A DNA stretch of 32,269 bases from a virus: the IMG/VR virus record IMGVR_UViG_3300030430_002607, positions 1-32,269 of that record. One strand, written 5' to 3'. Numbering within the stretch: position 1 is the stretch's first letter; every line of letters starts with the position of its first letter. Of the stretch, positions 6,147 to 14,937 are shown piece by piece. The notes beneath the pieces are model-generated. The model made no database searches. It was not told the DNA's origin and was given only the letters and a program-made list of their open reading frames with translations. A program made the position numbers and the translations under genes.

Positions 6147-9077
6147 ATGTCAATTGATAAATACAGATTTGTATCACCGGGCGTACAAATTAAAGAAATC
6201 GATCAATCTCGAAGAACTGAACCTGCAGCGGATCCCGGCCCTGTAATCATTGGTAGATTCCAGAAAGGAGTCACAATGCGCCCTGTAAAGGTTGATTCTC
6301 TTAGTGAGTTGCAAGAAATTTTTGGAAACACTATTACTGGTAGAGAAACTGTAGATGCTTCTCGTAACGGAAACTATTCTGCACCTTCTTATGCTGGGTT
6401 TGCAGCAAATGCATGGCTAGCCAACAACGGTGGAGCAACCATCATTCGTCTGGCTGGTAAACAAAATATTAATGCCACTGCAGGCACAGGAGAGGCAGGG
6501 TGGACTAACGCTGCGCTTAGCCCTTCTATCGGTAGAGGTGGTGCATGGGGACTTTGGGTTATCCCATCTGGATCAAGCAAAGAAATGACTGGAACACTAG
6601 GAGCCATTTTTTACTGTGAAGGAGACACTGGAGTTGTCCTTTCTGGTGCCTTGGCAGGTAATTCCTCAGTAAACGTACAGGCTGGTATGGTTGGTGTCAA
6701 ATCCACAACTGGAAATTTGAGAGCCAAAGTAATCACAAGTATTTCTGAGAACTCATCTTCTGTTGCTGGAACAGAGGACGAAGACGTCAGTTTTAACTTT
6801 AATCCGTCGTCTAGAAACTTTATTCGTAAAGTATTCAATACTACGCCACACAACACCAACTCTGAAGTGATCGCAGCCACTGCCGCTGAAAGCAAAAAGT
6901 ACTGGCTAGGAGAAACATTTGAAGATAGCGTACAAGAATTAATGTCCTCAGTTAGCAGCACTACTGACATTATTGCATTCACTGCGCCTCTTTTTTCTGG
7001 ATCACACTATTATTATGATCATTCGTATGACGCACAGTCAGCAAAAACTGGATGGATATTTAGTCAAGACACCTCAACAGATCATGCGTCTTATCTCGCT
7101 ACTAACATGCAGAAACTATTCCGCTTCAGATCTCTTGAAGAAGGAGAATGGACTCAAAGAAATCTAAAAGTTTCTATACAAAACATTAGAGTGCCAAACT
7201 TAAATGCTAATCCAAATGCATATGGATCTTTTGATGTCGTGATCAGAAGCATGAAAGACACTGATGCGAATCCTCAAGTTGTTGAGATATATCCAAATTG
7301 TAATTTAAATCCTGCTTCTCCAAATTTCATCGCTGCACAAATCGGCGATCAAAGGGCAGTATGGAATGACAATACAAAAAGATATCAATACTACGGAACA
7401 TATCCAAACATGTCTAAATACTTCTATGTTGAAATGGCTTCAGCAGTTGAAGAAGGAACAGTCTCGAATGAACTAGTTCCATTTGGATTCTACGGTTTGC
7501 CAAAGCCTGCATCTGTTACTATTAGTGGTAGAGGTACTGGCGATGCTGGAAAAGCGGCATATATTGGCTCTTTCAATGGAACCGCACTCAGAACTCATGA
7601 CGCTACCGTAATTGATCCTACTAATAATTTTCAAATATTTTTAGGCTCGGATGCTGGTACAGGCGCAAGTGCATTAACAGCATCCCTTCAGTGGCCGGAT
7701 CCAAAGTTGGTTATCTCTGCATCTAGTAACACTCAGTTGGCAGATCCAACAGATATTTTCTTTGGCTATGAGTTTACCAGACACGGTACATCGACATTGT
7801 TTGATGAATCAACATATGATCTTTTGAAATCTCGCAACAAAAGCCTTTCAAGTAACAACTGGGATACAACTGGAAACATGATTTACTCTCACTACTTCTC
7901 TTTGGACGACGTGTCAGGATCTAGCACCACAACAATTACAGCCGGAGGTGCAGGCTTTATTTACAAGGCAGGCTCAAGGGCTCTTGGTACTTCTTGGACG
8001 AAGGTTTCTGGAACTCAAGGACTCATAGACGCTGGTTATGATAAGTTTACTCTTCCATTCTACGGTGGATTTGACGGACTTGAGGTAAAGGAAATGGAAC
8101 CTTTAATCAATAACCGTGCATCAACTCCTGTAATTGGGACTACAGTTGAGGCTTCATATGAGTTAAACACACTTCGTCGTGCGATCGACACAGTTGCGGA
8201 TCCTGAATTGGTTGATATGAATCTTTTGGTTTTGCCGGGTGTAACAAACACTTCAGTTACTGATCATATGATTAACACATGTGAGGCTAGAGCAGACTCT
8301 ATGGCTATTATTGACATTCCTAACGCTTGGACTCCAAGACACGAAAGTAATGATGGATCACAATCTGAAAGAAATGTTAGTAACACTGTTGCTAGAGCAG
8401 TCTCCGATGTCAGAAGAAAAGGATACAACTCTTCATATGCTGCAACTTACTATCCATGGGTACAAATCAGAGAGCCTATTTCTGGGCTTCCTACATGGTG
8501 TCCACCGTCTGTTGTTGCTTTAGGAGCCATGTCATATGGCGACAGAACTCAAGCGCCTTGGTTTGCCCCTGCTGGCTTCACAAGAGGTGGTTTATCTGAA
8601 GGTAGAGGTGGAGTTCCTGTTATTGCTGTATCTCAACGTTTGACTTCTAAGCAAAGAGATTCGTTGTACGAAAACAACATTAATCCAATTGCACACTTCC
8701 CTGCAGAAGGTATTGTGATCTTTGGGCAGAAGACTCTTCAAGCAGATCCAACTGCTCTTGACAGAATCAATGTTCGTCGTTTGCTTATCTTCTTGAAGAA
8801 AAGAATCTCTAACATTGCTGCTACACTGCTTTTCGAACCAAATGTTACAGCAACATTCGGTAGATTCTTATCTCAGGCTCGTCCATTGTTGACTAGTGTT
8901 CAGACTGGATTCGGTATTGAAGACTTCAAGATTGTTCTTGATTCTACTACCACAACACCTGACTTGGTTGATAGAAATATCATGTATGCTAAGATTTTCA
9001 TCAAGCCTACAAAAGCCATTGAGTTTATTGCGATTGACTTCGTAATCACCAATCAAGGTGCGTCTTTTGACGATTAA
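6147..9077 (+). CDS. 18: Contractile tail sheath protein, T4 gp18-like
   Basis: A 976-residue sheath subunit that contracts to drive the tube through the host envelope. The N-terminus (YRFVSPGVQIKEIDQSRR, then GPVIIGRFQKGVTMRPVKV) is the typical sheath start with the GPV(I/V)IG strand. A central block has NFNPSSRNFIRKVFNTTPHNTN and YWLGETFE. The C-terminal domain carries RINVRRLLIFLKKRIS, then FEPNVTATFGRF, and ends VITNQGASFDD, a stretch shared by gp18 homologues. It is much longer than T4 gp18 (659 residues); the extra mass lies in the central, externally exposed part (roughly residues 330-620). It precedes the tube gene as in T4 and has its own late motif and a downstream terminator. Confidence 0.95.
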   Translation: MSIDKYRFVSPGVQIKEIDQSRRTEPAADPGPVIIGRFQKGVTMRPVKVDSLSELQEIFGNTITGRETVDASRNGNYSAPSYAGFAANAWLANNGGATIIRLAGKQNINATAGTGEAGWTNAALSPSIGRGGAWGLWVIPSGSSKEMTGTLGAIFYCEGDTGVVLSGALAGNSSVNVQAGMVGVKSTTGNLRAKVITSISENSSSVAGTEDEDVSFNFNPSSRNFIRKVFNTTPHNTNSEVIAATAAESKKYWLGETFEDSVQELMSSVSSTTDIIAFTAPLFSGSHYYYDHSYDAQSAKTGWIFSQDTSTDHASYLATNMQKLFRFRSLEEGEWTQRNLKVSIQNIRVPNLNANPNAYGSFDVVIRSMKDTDANPQVVEIYPNCNLNPASPNFIAAQIGDQRAVWNDNTKRYQYYGTYPNMSKYFYVEMASAVEEGTVSNELVPFGFYGLPKPASVTISGRGTGDAGKAAYIGSFNGTALRTHDATVIDPTNNFQIFLGSDAGTGASALTASLQWPDPKLVISASSNTQLADPTDIFFGYEFTRHGTSTLFDESTYDLLKSRNKSLSSNNWDTTGNMIYSHYFSLDDVSGSSTTTITAGGAGFIYKAGSRALGTSWTKVSGTQGLIDAGYDKFTLPFYGGFDGLEVKEMEPLINNRASTPVIGTTVEASYELNTLRRAIDTVADPELVDMNLLVLPGVTNTSVTDHMINTCEARADSMAIIDIPNAWTPRHESNDGSQSERNVSNTVARAVSDVRRKGYNSSYAATYYPWVQIREPISGLPTWCPPSVVALGAMSYGDRTQAPWFAPAGFTRGGLSEGRGGVPVIAVSQRLTSKQRDSLYENNINPIAHFPAEGIVIFGQKTLQADPTALDRINVRRLLIFLKKRISNIAATLLFEPNVTATFGRFLSQARPLLTSVQTGFGIEDFKIVLDSTTTTPDLVDRNIMYAKIFIKPTKAIEFIAIDFVITNQGASFDD

Positions 9078-9087
9078 TTATAATTTG

Positions 9088-9124
9088 GTGGAAGGTGGAT
9101 CTTTTCTGTCACCTTCCACTATTT
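9088..9124 (+). terminator. Stem-loop terminator after the sheath gene, abutting a late motif
   Basis: A perfect 10-bp stem: GTGGAAGGTG (9088-9097) pairs with CACCTTCCAC (9110-9119) around a 12-nt loop. The tail is TATTTATT rather than a pure T-run, so termination may be incomplete. The last stem base is also the first base of the late motif that drives the tube gene. Confidence 0.7.
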
Positions 9125-9127
9125 ATT
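9119..9127 (+). promoter_or_regulatory. Candidate late promoter motif (CTATTTATT)
   Basis: A copy of the late motif overlapping the end of the sheath terminator stem and 29 bases upstream of the tube gene ATG. GGAGG lies at 9144-9148. The arrangement separates the sheath transcript from the tube transcript. Confidence 0.5.
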
Positions 9128-9156
9128 GAGAATACATTTTATTGGAGGAATATTAA

Positions 9157-9816
9157 ATGGCTTTTTGGAATGACAAATTATTAGAACCTAAAAGAAATTT
9201 TAGATGGATCTTAAAGGTTGATGGAATTGACTTTTATTATATTAAAGAGGTATCTCGTCCAAATTACGAGGTGTCTGTTTCGGAGCATAAATTTATCAAT
9301 CACACGTTCTACTTTCCCGGTAGAGTAACCTATAGCACTGTATCGTTTAAGTTGGTTGATGCTGCGAACCCAGATGCTGCAGAAACTTTGAGACAAATGC
9401 TTTTTGCCGGAGGTTATCGATTGCCAACAGATGAGAGAAAAGCATCTCAATCTATCACAAAACAAGGAGCCGTAACTGCTCTTGGAGATATCCAGATCAT
9501 GATGTTGAATGGTGGTGGTGTAGCCAATTCAGGTGCAAATAACCCTTCGCCAACACGCTCGCCAAGTGATAATAATCCGGGTGATGTCGTAGAGTTTTGG
9601 ACTTTGCACAATGCATTCATTACTAAGATTGAGTTTTCTCAGTTGTCTTATGAAAACGATGATCTTTCTGATATCACAGTTGAAGTTAGATATGACTACG
9701 CTATTCTTAACGATCCGCAAGGTTCACCTGCTAACGGTGGACGTGCAGTTGCCCAACCGAACAACAAACTAAGATACGATGTTGCCAGAGGAAGAAACCC
9801 AGCACGTCAAGACTAA
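9157..9816 (+). CDS. 19: Tail tube protein, T4 gp19-like
   Basis: A 219-residue protein that stacks as rings to form the inner tail tube on which the sheath assembles. It opens MAFWNDKLLEPKRNFRWILKV, then IDFYYIKEVSRPNYEVS, the gp19 start pattern (phage tube proteins begin with a strand bearing RW/F and a K-x-x-x-R-P motif). Further strands are HTFYFPGRVTYSTVSFKLVD and FITKIEFSQLSYENDDLSDITVEVRYDYAIL. T4 gp19 is 163 residues; the extra length is a Gly/Asn/Ser/Pro loop (about residues 110-145) and a C-terminal Arg/Gly/Asn tail. It has strong GGAGG, a late motif of its own, and sheath upstream. Confidence 0.92.
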   Translation: MAFWNDKLLEPKRNFRWILKVDGIDFYYIKEVSRPNYEVSVSEHKFINHTFYFPGRVTYSTVSFKLVDAANPDAAETLRQMLFAGGYRLPTDERKASQSITKQGAVTALGDIQIMMLNGGGVANSGANNPSPTRSPSDNNPGDVVEFWTLHNAFITKIEFSQLSYENDDLSDITVEVRYDYAILNDPQGSPANGGRAVAQPNNKLRYDVARGRNPARQD

Positions 9817-9833
9817 TCTCAATTGGAGGATAA

Positions 9834-10694
9834 ATGAGAAATAACGATGAAAGAGTCGGGGCTGTCAAACAACCTGCCAGCCCTGCCCCTACTCAACAAA
9901 CGGGGCAATTGAACTTTGTTTTACCAACAGAGTTTATTGAATTGCCTTCGAAAGGTAAATTCTACAAAGAAGGACATCCCCTTCGAAACCAACAAACGGT
10001 AGAAATTAAACAAATGACTGCGAAAGAAGAGGATATCTTAACATCTCAGTCGCTGCTTAAGCAAGGTGTTGCAGTTGATAGATTTATTCAGTCTATCTTG
10101 GTTCAAGATATCGATGTGGACTCTATTCTTGTCGGAGATAAGAACGCTATTCTTATTGCTGCTAGAATGTCAGGCTATGGAGATACATATGAAACAGGTG
10201 TTACCTGCCCAGCATGTGGTACAGTGTCAGAGATTCCCGTGTCCCTTAGTGAATCCAGAAAGCCTTCAGAAGGATACTTGGAGATGGAAGCACTTGAGCC
10301 ACTTGAAGGTGTTACCGGCCCTAATGATTTAGGAAACTTCATGATTACTTTGCCAGTTTCTAAGGCGGTATTTGAAGTTAAGATCATGGATGGAAAACTT
10401 GAGAAAGACTTCACAAAACGAATCGAGACTAGACGAAAGAAAAAGCAAGGCGAGGCACTCTTGACAGATCAATTTAAAGTATATACAGTATCAATCAACG
10501 GTGTAACTGATCTTCGTCAAGTATATAGATTCATTGATCAACTCCCAGTAAGAGATTCAAGATTCTTGAGAAATACATATACCAAAATCGTTCCTACAAT
10601 GGATTTGAAATACGACTTCTTCTGCACTAATTGCACTCATGAACAGGAGGTTTCGGTGCCAATCACGGCACAGTTTTTTTGGCCTGACGCCTGA
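9834..10694 (+). CDS. Baseplate hub / tail-assembly protein of the T4 gp26-gp51 family
   Basis: A 286-residue cytoplasmic assembly protein. The domain starts around residue 28 with FVLPTEFIELPSKGKFYKEG and continues EIKQMTAKEEDILTS and LLKQGVAVDRFIQSILV, a pattern I associate with the T4 baseplate family that includes gp26 and gp51. A C4 zinc ribbon is visible: CPAC (C125, C128) and CTNC (C264, C267). It lies between tube and tape measure, the usual place of a tail assembly chaperone. Near its end, seven T residues (10674-10680) precede an overlapping frame that continues to 10872, so a frameshifted longer product is plausible. It starts 18 bases after the tube gene with GGAGG. Confidence 0.75.
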   Translation: MRNNDERVGAVKQPASPAPTQQTGQLNFVLPTEFIELPSKGKFYKEGHPLRNQQTVEIKQMTAKEEDILTSQSLLKQGVAVDRFIQSILVQDIDVDSILVGDKNAILIAARMSGYGDTYETGVTCPACGTVSEIPVSLSESRKPSEGYLEMEALEPLEGVTGPNDLGNFMITLPVSKAVFEVKIMDGKLEKDFTKRIETRRKKKQGEALLTDQFKVYTVSINGVTDLRQVYRFIDQLPVRDSRFLRNTYTKIVPTMDLKYDFFCTNCTHEQEVSVPITAQFFWPDA

Positions 10695-10872
10695 GTATAT
10701 GGAGAATGTATACGAACAATTCTTTTTGATGAAATATCACGGAGGATGGAGTTTCATGGAAGCCTACAATCTTCCAGTTTCGCTGCGTAGTTGGTTCTTG
10801 GAGAGGCTCTCTAAGCAGTTGCAAGACGAGGCGGAAGCGAATAAAAGAGCAATGAGTAAAGCAAAGAGATAA
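10639..10872 (+). CDS. Overlapping C-terminal chaperone-like frame, possibly made by frameshift
   Basis: This frame overlaps the preceding gene by 56 bases in the +1 (equivalently -2) register. From 10681 it reads GLTPEYMENVYEQFF, then MKYHGGWSFMEAYNLPVSLR and SWFLERLSKQ, a compact helical domain typical of hub or chaperone C-termini. The only in-frame ATGs are 10639 and 10699; neither has a ribosome binding site at normal spacing (AGGAGG at 10645-10650 lies after the first). A change of frame in the run of seven T residues (10674-10680) would give one fused protein of about 345 residues. If translated separately, the product is 77 or 57 residues. Function and mode of expression are inference. 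Confidence 0.6.
   Translation: MNRRFRCQSRHSFFGLTPEYMENVYEQFFLMKYHGGWSFMEAYNLPVSLRSWFLERLSKQLQDEAEANKRAMSKAKR
10674..10680 (+). other. Candidate slippery site (seven T) for frameshifting
   Basis: The zero frame reads CAG TTT TTT TGG CCT GAC GCC TGA. Shifting +1 or -2 on the T-run enters the frame reading GGC CTG ACG CCT and continuing to 10872. Its place, just before the end of the first of two overlapping genes ahead of the tape measure, matches the classical tail chaperone frameshift position. Confidence 0.45.
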
Positions 10873-10875
10873 TTG

Positions 10876-10899
10876 AAGCAGTTGGAAACAACTGCTTTT
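10876..10899 (+). terminator. Intrinsic terminator with GAAA tetraloop
   Basis: AAGCAGTTG pairs perfectly with CAACTGCTT around a GAAA tetraloop (10885-10888), ending in four T residues. It begins 4 bases after the preceding stop codon and is followed at once by a late motif. Confidence 0.8.
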
Positions 10900-10900
10900 A

Positions 10901-10909
10901 CTATTTATA
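10901..10909 (+). promoter_or_regulatory. Candidate late promoter motif (CTATTTATA)
   Basis: A copy of the late motif immediately after the tetraloop terminator and 23 bases before the ATG at 10933. It should drive the small gene plus tape measure and baseplate genes, since no further terminator is visible until after 19000. Confidence 0.5.
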
Positions 10910-10932
10910 GGTGTATTAAGGGATATTTGACT

Positions 10933-11250
10933 ATGGATAAGATTGTTATTGAGTTTCCTCCAGAGGGAATGGTAAATGAAAGATTTATTGCAACGTTTGG
11001 GATCACGCTCAAGCAACTAATGAAAAAGATGTTTGGAGGCGAGAGAGTGCCTATTTTAGTCAAGGGAACTCCTAGGCAGGTAAAAGCATTCGCAAAGGCT
11101 ATGGTGAGGGAAAAAGACTATTATAAGACGTATAAGAAGTATGGATTGGATAACCCAAAAACATACAGATCAAAGTTTATGCTCAAGAGAGCAGTATCTC
11201 AGTTTGAAAAGAAAACAGGCATGAAGTGGCCTTTGAAGTTTAGGAATTGA
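10933..11250 (+). CDS. Small basic late protein of unknown function
   Basis: A 105-residue basic protein (MDKIVIEFPPEGMVNERF...). It has a short strand start, then Lys/Arg-rich amphipathic helices (VKAFAKAMVREKDYYKTYKKYG, RSKFMLKRAVSQFEKK). No recognised domain. I chose the ATG at 10933 because the longer frame from 10873 runs through the terminator hairpin and the late motif; AAGGGA lies about 10 bases upstream of 10933. It sits directly before the tape measure, a position suggesting tail assembly. Confidence 0.7.
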   Translation: MDKIVIEFPPEGMVNERFIATFGITLKQLMKKMFGGERVPILVKGTPRQVKAFAKAMVREKDYYKTYKKYGLDNPKTYRSKFMLKRAVSQFEKKTGMKWPLKFRN

Positions 11251-11256
11251 TAAGTT

Positions 11257-13755
11257 ATGGCAAATGAAACATCAGGAATAAAAAAGTTTATTGAGTCTAC
11301 GGCAGCGGATCCAGCAGAAAAGCAAAAGCAAATAGATGCTTTGAATAATCTACAAGACGCTATAACAGAGAAAAGGGCAGCAGCCGCCTCTGATATTGAG
11401 ACATTGTCTTCAATTACGAAGTCTGCATTGGATGCGATCAGTGTTAATATGAGCAATATTAAGGCTGACTTTAAACAAGCCGGTAAGGTACAAGCAGAAT
11501 ACAGAGAAGAGTTGGCTGAATTAAAGAAAGTAGAAGGCGAATTAACTGAGGAACAAAAAGAAAGAATAAAGACTCTAGAAAGAGAGATTGTACTGCTACA
11601 ACAAAAGCAACAAGAAGCAAAACAATCATTAATTATTGAAAAATCAAACAAAAAAGTCATTGAATCTACAAACACTCTACTTCAAAATAAATTAGGACTA
11701 GGGAAAGAAATGAATGATTCATTTTTGGGTGCCCTGTTCGCTAGTGATAATGCATTTAAAGGCATTAAAGCATCCGTTCAAGAAAATTTAAAACCTCAAA
11801 AACTTTTAGCATCCGCTTTGGCACAAGTTCAGAAAGCGACAATAGAATTTAACAAGACATTAGATACAGAAAACGTCAAACTTCAACAGGCATCTGGTGG
11901 TGCGCTTGGCATGAGTGACGGATTGGTGTCTGTCACGACGCAGAACAGAAGATTCAATGCAGATTTGAAAACTACTGGAGAAATAATGGCTGCTTTGAAC
12001 AATCAAATATCTTTGTTCAATCAGATGTCTCCAGAGCAACAAAAAAGATTAACTGAGACTTCCGTAAAGTTAAAAGCGATGGGCGTTTCTGCAGAAACTT
12101 CAGCGAAATCATTCGATGTAATGTTAAACAGCCTAGGGATGTCTCAAGACATGGCAGAAGCAACAACAGTTGAATTAGCAGCCTTGGCAAAAACAACCGG
12201 TATGTCTGCAGAAGCGATTATTGACGGATTTGGCTCGGCTTCTTCTGAATTGTCAAAATACGGAAAAGATATGGTTAGAGAGTTTAAGGCTATTGCTGGT
12301 GCAGCAGAAGCAACAGGAATATCAATTGACTCTTTGATGAATATCACAAAGCAATTTGACACATTTGAAGGCGCAGCAACACATGCAGGAAAACTTAATG
12401 CCATTCTTGGTGGTGGAGTTATTAACTCTATGGATCTTCTCAATGCGACAGAGGAAGAAAGAGTTAGATTACTAATTCAGTCTATTAAGGCATCTGGTAA
12501 GAATTTTGAAAACATGAATCGATTTGAAAAGCAGGCTATCATGAACGCTGCCGGTATCACAGACATGAACGAGGCTCAAAAACTATTCACACAAAGTCTC
12601 AGTGAATATGATATGCAAGTTGAAAAATCAAAAGCAGCCCAACAAACAAACGAAGAGTTTGAAGAAATGGCTAAGCAAATGGTTAGTATAAGTGACAAAT
12701 TAAAACAACTTGCGAAGTCTTTTGCAGTCGCTTTTGATTTTATGATCCCAATTGCTAGCAAGTTTTTAGACATTCTATTGTTTATAACGGATAATTTAGC
12801 CATTCTCACGACTGTTGGCATAGGCGGATTGATTGTCGGGACGATTGCTTTAGCGAAGGCATTTAATATTGCTCGTGTAGCCATAGGAAAGGGAGTAAAA
12901 GGCTTAACCAAAGACATAACAGAAGGCTTAGGAGAAGGATTGGCGAATGTATCAGAAGGTGTTGGAGAGTCCATAGAGTTCTTATCAGAAGGTGTTGCCA
13001 AAGGGGTAGAGGCAGTTGGAAAATCTTTTGGTAATGCCGCACCGGCGATATCTAGAGGGCTGACGTCTATTGGAGCAGGAGCCATGAAGGCAACACCCGG
13101 ATTGGCGGCAATTGGTGTAGCGCTGATTAAAGTCGGTGCAGGTGTTGCACTTATTGTATTGCCGATTGCTCTTCTGGTTGTGAGCATAGCAATGTTGATC
13201 GATTCTGTTGTTACTTTGGTAAAAGAAGTTGGAGGAGGACAGTTGGTTGAGATTGCAGGGGCATTTTACTTATTTGCTCTTGGGCTTGGACAAGGACTTG
13301 GACTAGTTTCTCTTGCATTTACAGCATTTGCAGCGACACTAGTAGCCGTATCATATACTTCTATAGGAGTGCTACCAATTTTGACTGCTGGTTTGCTAGG
13401 GGTTGCTGCTGTTGTTGCAGCATTGACAACTGCCCTACTGCTTCTTCCAAATCAAAAACTTATAAATCTCAGTGTGGCGTCAGAAGGCATCGCAAAAGTA
13501 ATGGAGGCGTCCGTAAAATTGACTCCTGAAGCCGTTGGGCACACTAAAGAGATAGTTACCGCCGCCGCTGATTATGTAAAGGTTCAGGCGGAAATGCTGA
13601 GCCCTGACATGGATGCTTTTGTGCAGGCTCTAAGAGGTGCCGCCGGTGGTGGCGGCGGTGGAGGACAGGATATTGTCTTAGTTCTAAACGATAGAGAGTT
13701 CGCTAGAGCAGTTAACGTTGCGCTCAATCGCTCTAATAATCTAGGCATAGACTAA
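11257..13755 (+). CDS. Tail tape measure protein
   Basis: An 832-residue protein that sets tail length and is probably released into the envelope on infection. Residues 1-150 are coiled-coil (repeated Glu/Lys/Gln heptads, e.g. VEGELTEEQKERIKTLEREI). Residues 150-480 are Ala/Met/Ser-rich helices with repeats of TGMSAEAIIDGF type. Residues 500-540 and 620-740 contain hydrophobic segments (LAILTTVGIGGLIVGTIALA; VALIVLPIALLVVSIAMLID) as in tape measures. A poly-Gly hinge lies near residues 792-801, followed by VLVLNDREFARAVNVALN at the C-terminus. Functional counterpart of T4 gp29 (590 residues), so the tail is probably longer than that of T4. Confidence 0.85.
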   Translation: MANETSGIKKFIESTAADPAEKQKQIDALNNLQDAITEKRAAAASDIETLSSITKSALDAISVNMSNIKADFKQAGKVQAEYREELAELKKVEGELTEEQKERIKTLEREIVLLQQKQQEAKQSLIIEKSNKKVIESTNTLLQNKLGLGKEMNDSFLGALFASDNAFKGIKASVQENLKPQKLLASALAQVQKATIEFNKTLDTENVKLQQASGGALGMSDGLVSVTTQNRRFNADLKTTGEIMAALNNQISLFNQMSPEQQKRLTETSVKLKAMGVSAETSAKSFDVMLNSLGMSQDMAEATTVELAALAKTTGMSAEAIIDGFGSASSELSKYGKDMVREFKAIAGAAEATGISIDSLMNITKQFDTFEGAATHAGKLNAILGGGVINSMDLLNATEEERVRLLIQSIKASGKNFENMNRFEKQAIMNAAGITDMNEAQKLFTQSLSEYDMQVEKSKAAQQTNEEFEEMAKQMVSISDKLKQLAKSFAVAFDFMIPIASKFLDILLFITDNLAILTTVGIGGLIVGTIALAKAFNIARVAIGKGVKGLTKDITEGLGEGLANVSEGVGESIEFLSEGVAKGVEAVGKSFGNAAPAISRGLTSIGAGAMKATPGLAAIGVALIKVGAGVALIVLPIALLVVSIAMLIDSVVTLVKEVGGGQLVEIAGAFYLFALGLGQGLGLVSLAFTAFAATLVAVSYTSIGVLPILTAGLLGVAAVVAALTTALLLLPNQKLINLSVASEGIAKVMEASVKLTPEAVGHTKEIVTAAADYVKVQAEMLSPDMDAFVQALRGAAGGGGGGGQDIVLVLNDREFARAVNVALNRSNNLGID

Positions 13756-13777
13756 TTAGATTAAAAGAGGTACCATT

Positions 13778-14602
13778 ATGGCAAAATCAGTAGAAGGGAG
13801 ACTACCCTCAGATGTGCATAGAAGTTTGGCTGAGGGAACATTCTCGGATCCCAGTCAGGCACTTGCTGAAAAGCGAGGACAGTACATTGACATATTTCAT
13901 ATTCCTTCCGGAGAAAGTGTTAGATTTAAAGCATACATCAAAGATTATTCAGATGACTATAGATCAGAATGGAGTGACGAAAAAGTGTATGGTAGAATGG
14001 ATCCAATCGTTCAATTTCAAGGCACTACTCGTGTCATATCTTTAGATTGGGATGTCATTGCTTCTTCTATAAGAGAAGGGGTATTGAACCACAAAAAATG
14101 TTCTCTTTTGTTTGCCATGTTGTATCCTAGTTATGAACCATCAAGTGGAGTGAATAGTAGTGCAACTCTAATAAACACTTCTCCACTTTTTAAAGTTAAG
14201 TTTGGAAACTTGATACAAACTGGTGATAGCAGGCATGGAGAATCGGTTGGTGTGGATGCTGAAACAAATGGGCTAGTAGGCACAATTACAGGTTTTACAT
14301 ATAAGCCAGATTTTGAGGCTGGATTTTTCGATGAAATAGGAGGTAGTGTTAATTTGCATTGGCTTCCCGGATTTGAAAGTTTTCAAGGTACGCCGGGTAC
14401 AATGTTGCCAAAAATACATTCTTTGTCAATGGAGTTTACAGTTTTGCACACTGAAAGGTTAGGGTGGGATCGATCTGCAGGAAAAAGATCTCCATCTTTT
14501 CCACACGGAGGATCTAGTAGAACATCCTCCAGCCAGAATCAATCAGCATCTCCTCCCAATGAACAAGCACAATCAGCACAAAACGAGGTATTAGGAACAT
14601 GA
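13778..14602 (+). CDS. Baseplate / tail-tube initiator-type protein
   Basis: A 274-residue beta-rich protein. Notable segments: SGESVRFKAYIKDYSDDYRSEW, VYGRMDPIVQFQGTTRVISLDWDV, PLFKVKFGNLI, GLVGTITGFTYKPDFEAGFF, SLSMEFTVLHTERLGWD. The order (R-MDPI followed by an I-S-L-x-W/F strand, then an internal P-L-x-K-V-K-F-x-N segment) is seen in several myovirus baseplate or tube-cap proteins, the role played by gp48/gp54 in T4, but I cannot match it to one T4 gene. The C-terminus is a low-complexity Ser/Gln/Asn tail. It follows the tape measure by 22 bases with AAGAGG, and its stop overlaps the next start by 4 bases. Confidence 0.6.
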   Translation: MAKSVEGRLPSDVHRSLAEGTFSDPSQALAEKRGQYIDIFHIPSGESVRFKAYIKDYSDDYRSEWSDEKVYGRMDPIVQFQGTTRVISLDWDVIASSIREGVLNHKKCSLLFAMLYPSYEPSSGVNSSATLINTSPLFKVKFGNLIQTGDSRHGESVGVDAETNGLVGTITGFTYKPDFEAGFFDEIGGSVNLHWLPGFESFQGTPGTMLPKIHSLSMEFTVLHTERLGWDRSAGKRSPSFPHGGSSRTSSSQNQSASPPNEQAQSAQNEVLGT

Positions 14603-14937
14603 GTAGATTTAGAAACAGAAGAATCATAAGAAACGATAACGATCTTTATGTTGAAGTCTTTGAAGAAAGAGACGTAAAATCAATCAATCACTATGCAACT
14701 CCAAATTTCAGGTACCCAAATCCGAAAGAAATTAGAGATTTGTCAATTCGTGAACATGTTTGGAAGAAAGGAGACAGATACTTTAAATTAGCGCATGAAT
14801 TTTACGGAGAACCAAAACTTTGGTGGGTTATCGCTTGGTACAACAAAAAACCTACTGAATCACACGCAAAATTAGGAGACGTAATTTATATACCAACACC
14901 AATAGGCAGGGTTTTGAAATATTTGAGGAATGAATAA
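14599..14937 (+). CDS. 53: LysM-domain baseplate wedge protein, T4 gp53-like
   Basis: A 112-residue protein. Residues about 50-105 form a LysM-type fold: HVWKKGDRYFKLAHEFYGEP, then KLWWVIAWYNKKP, then LGDVIYIPTPIGRVLKYL, with the characteristic Gly-Asp-x-x-x-x-Leu-Ala, Trp-Trp-x-Ile-Ala-x-x-Asn and Ile-x-Ile-Pro positions. T4 gp53 is a LysM-containing baseplate wedge protein of 196 residues, so this is a short version. Start and stop overlap both neighbours by 4 bases and 1 base respectively, so its synthesis is coupled to the surrounding baseplate genes. Confidence 0.75.
   Translation: MSRFRNRRIIRNDNDLYVEVFEERDVKSINHYATPNFRYPNPKEIRDLSIREHVWKKGDRYFKLAHEFYGEPKLWWVIAWYNKKPTESHAKLGDVIYIPTPIGRVLKYLRNE

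Noticed and set aside
10873-10932. Longer start for the small gene before the tape measure
   Set aside because: The extra 20 codons run through a tetraloop terminator and the late motif, so they are not expected to be translated; the ATG at 10933 is used.
12576-13187. A 203-codon open frame on the minus strand inside the tape measure gene
   Set aside because: It is opposite a low-complexity Ala/Gly/Val coding region, has no ribosome site and a composition that is just the complement of the sense codons; all other evidence puts genes on the + strand.
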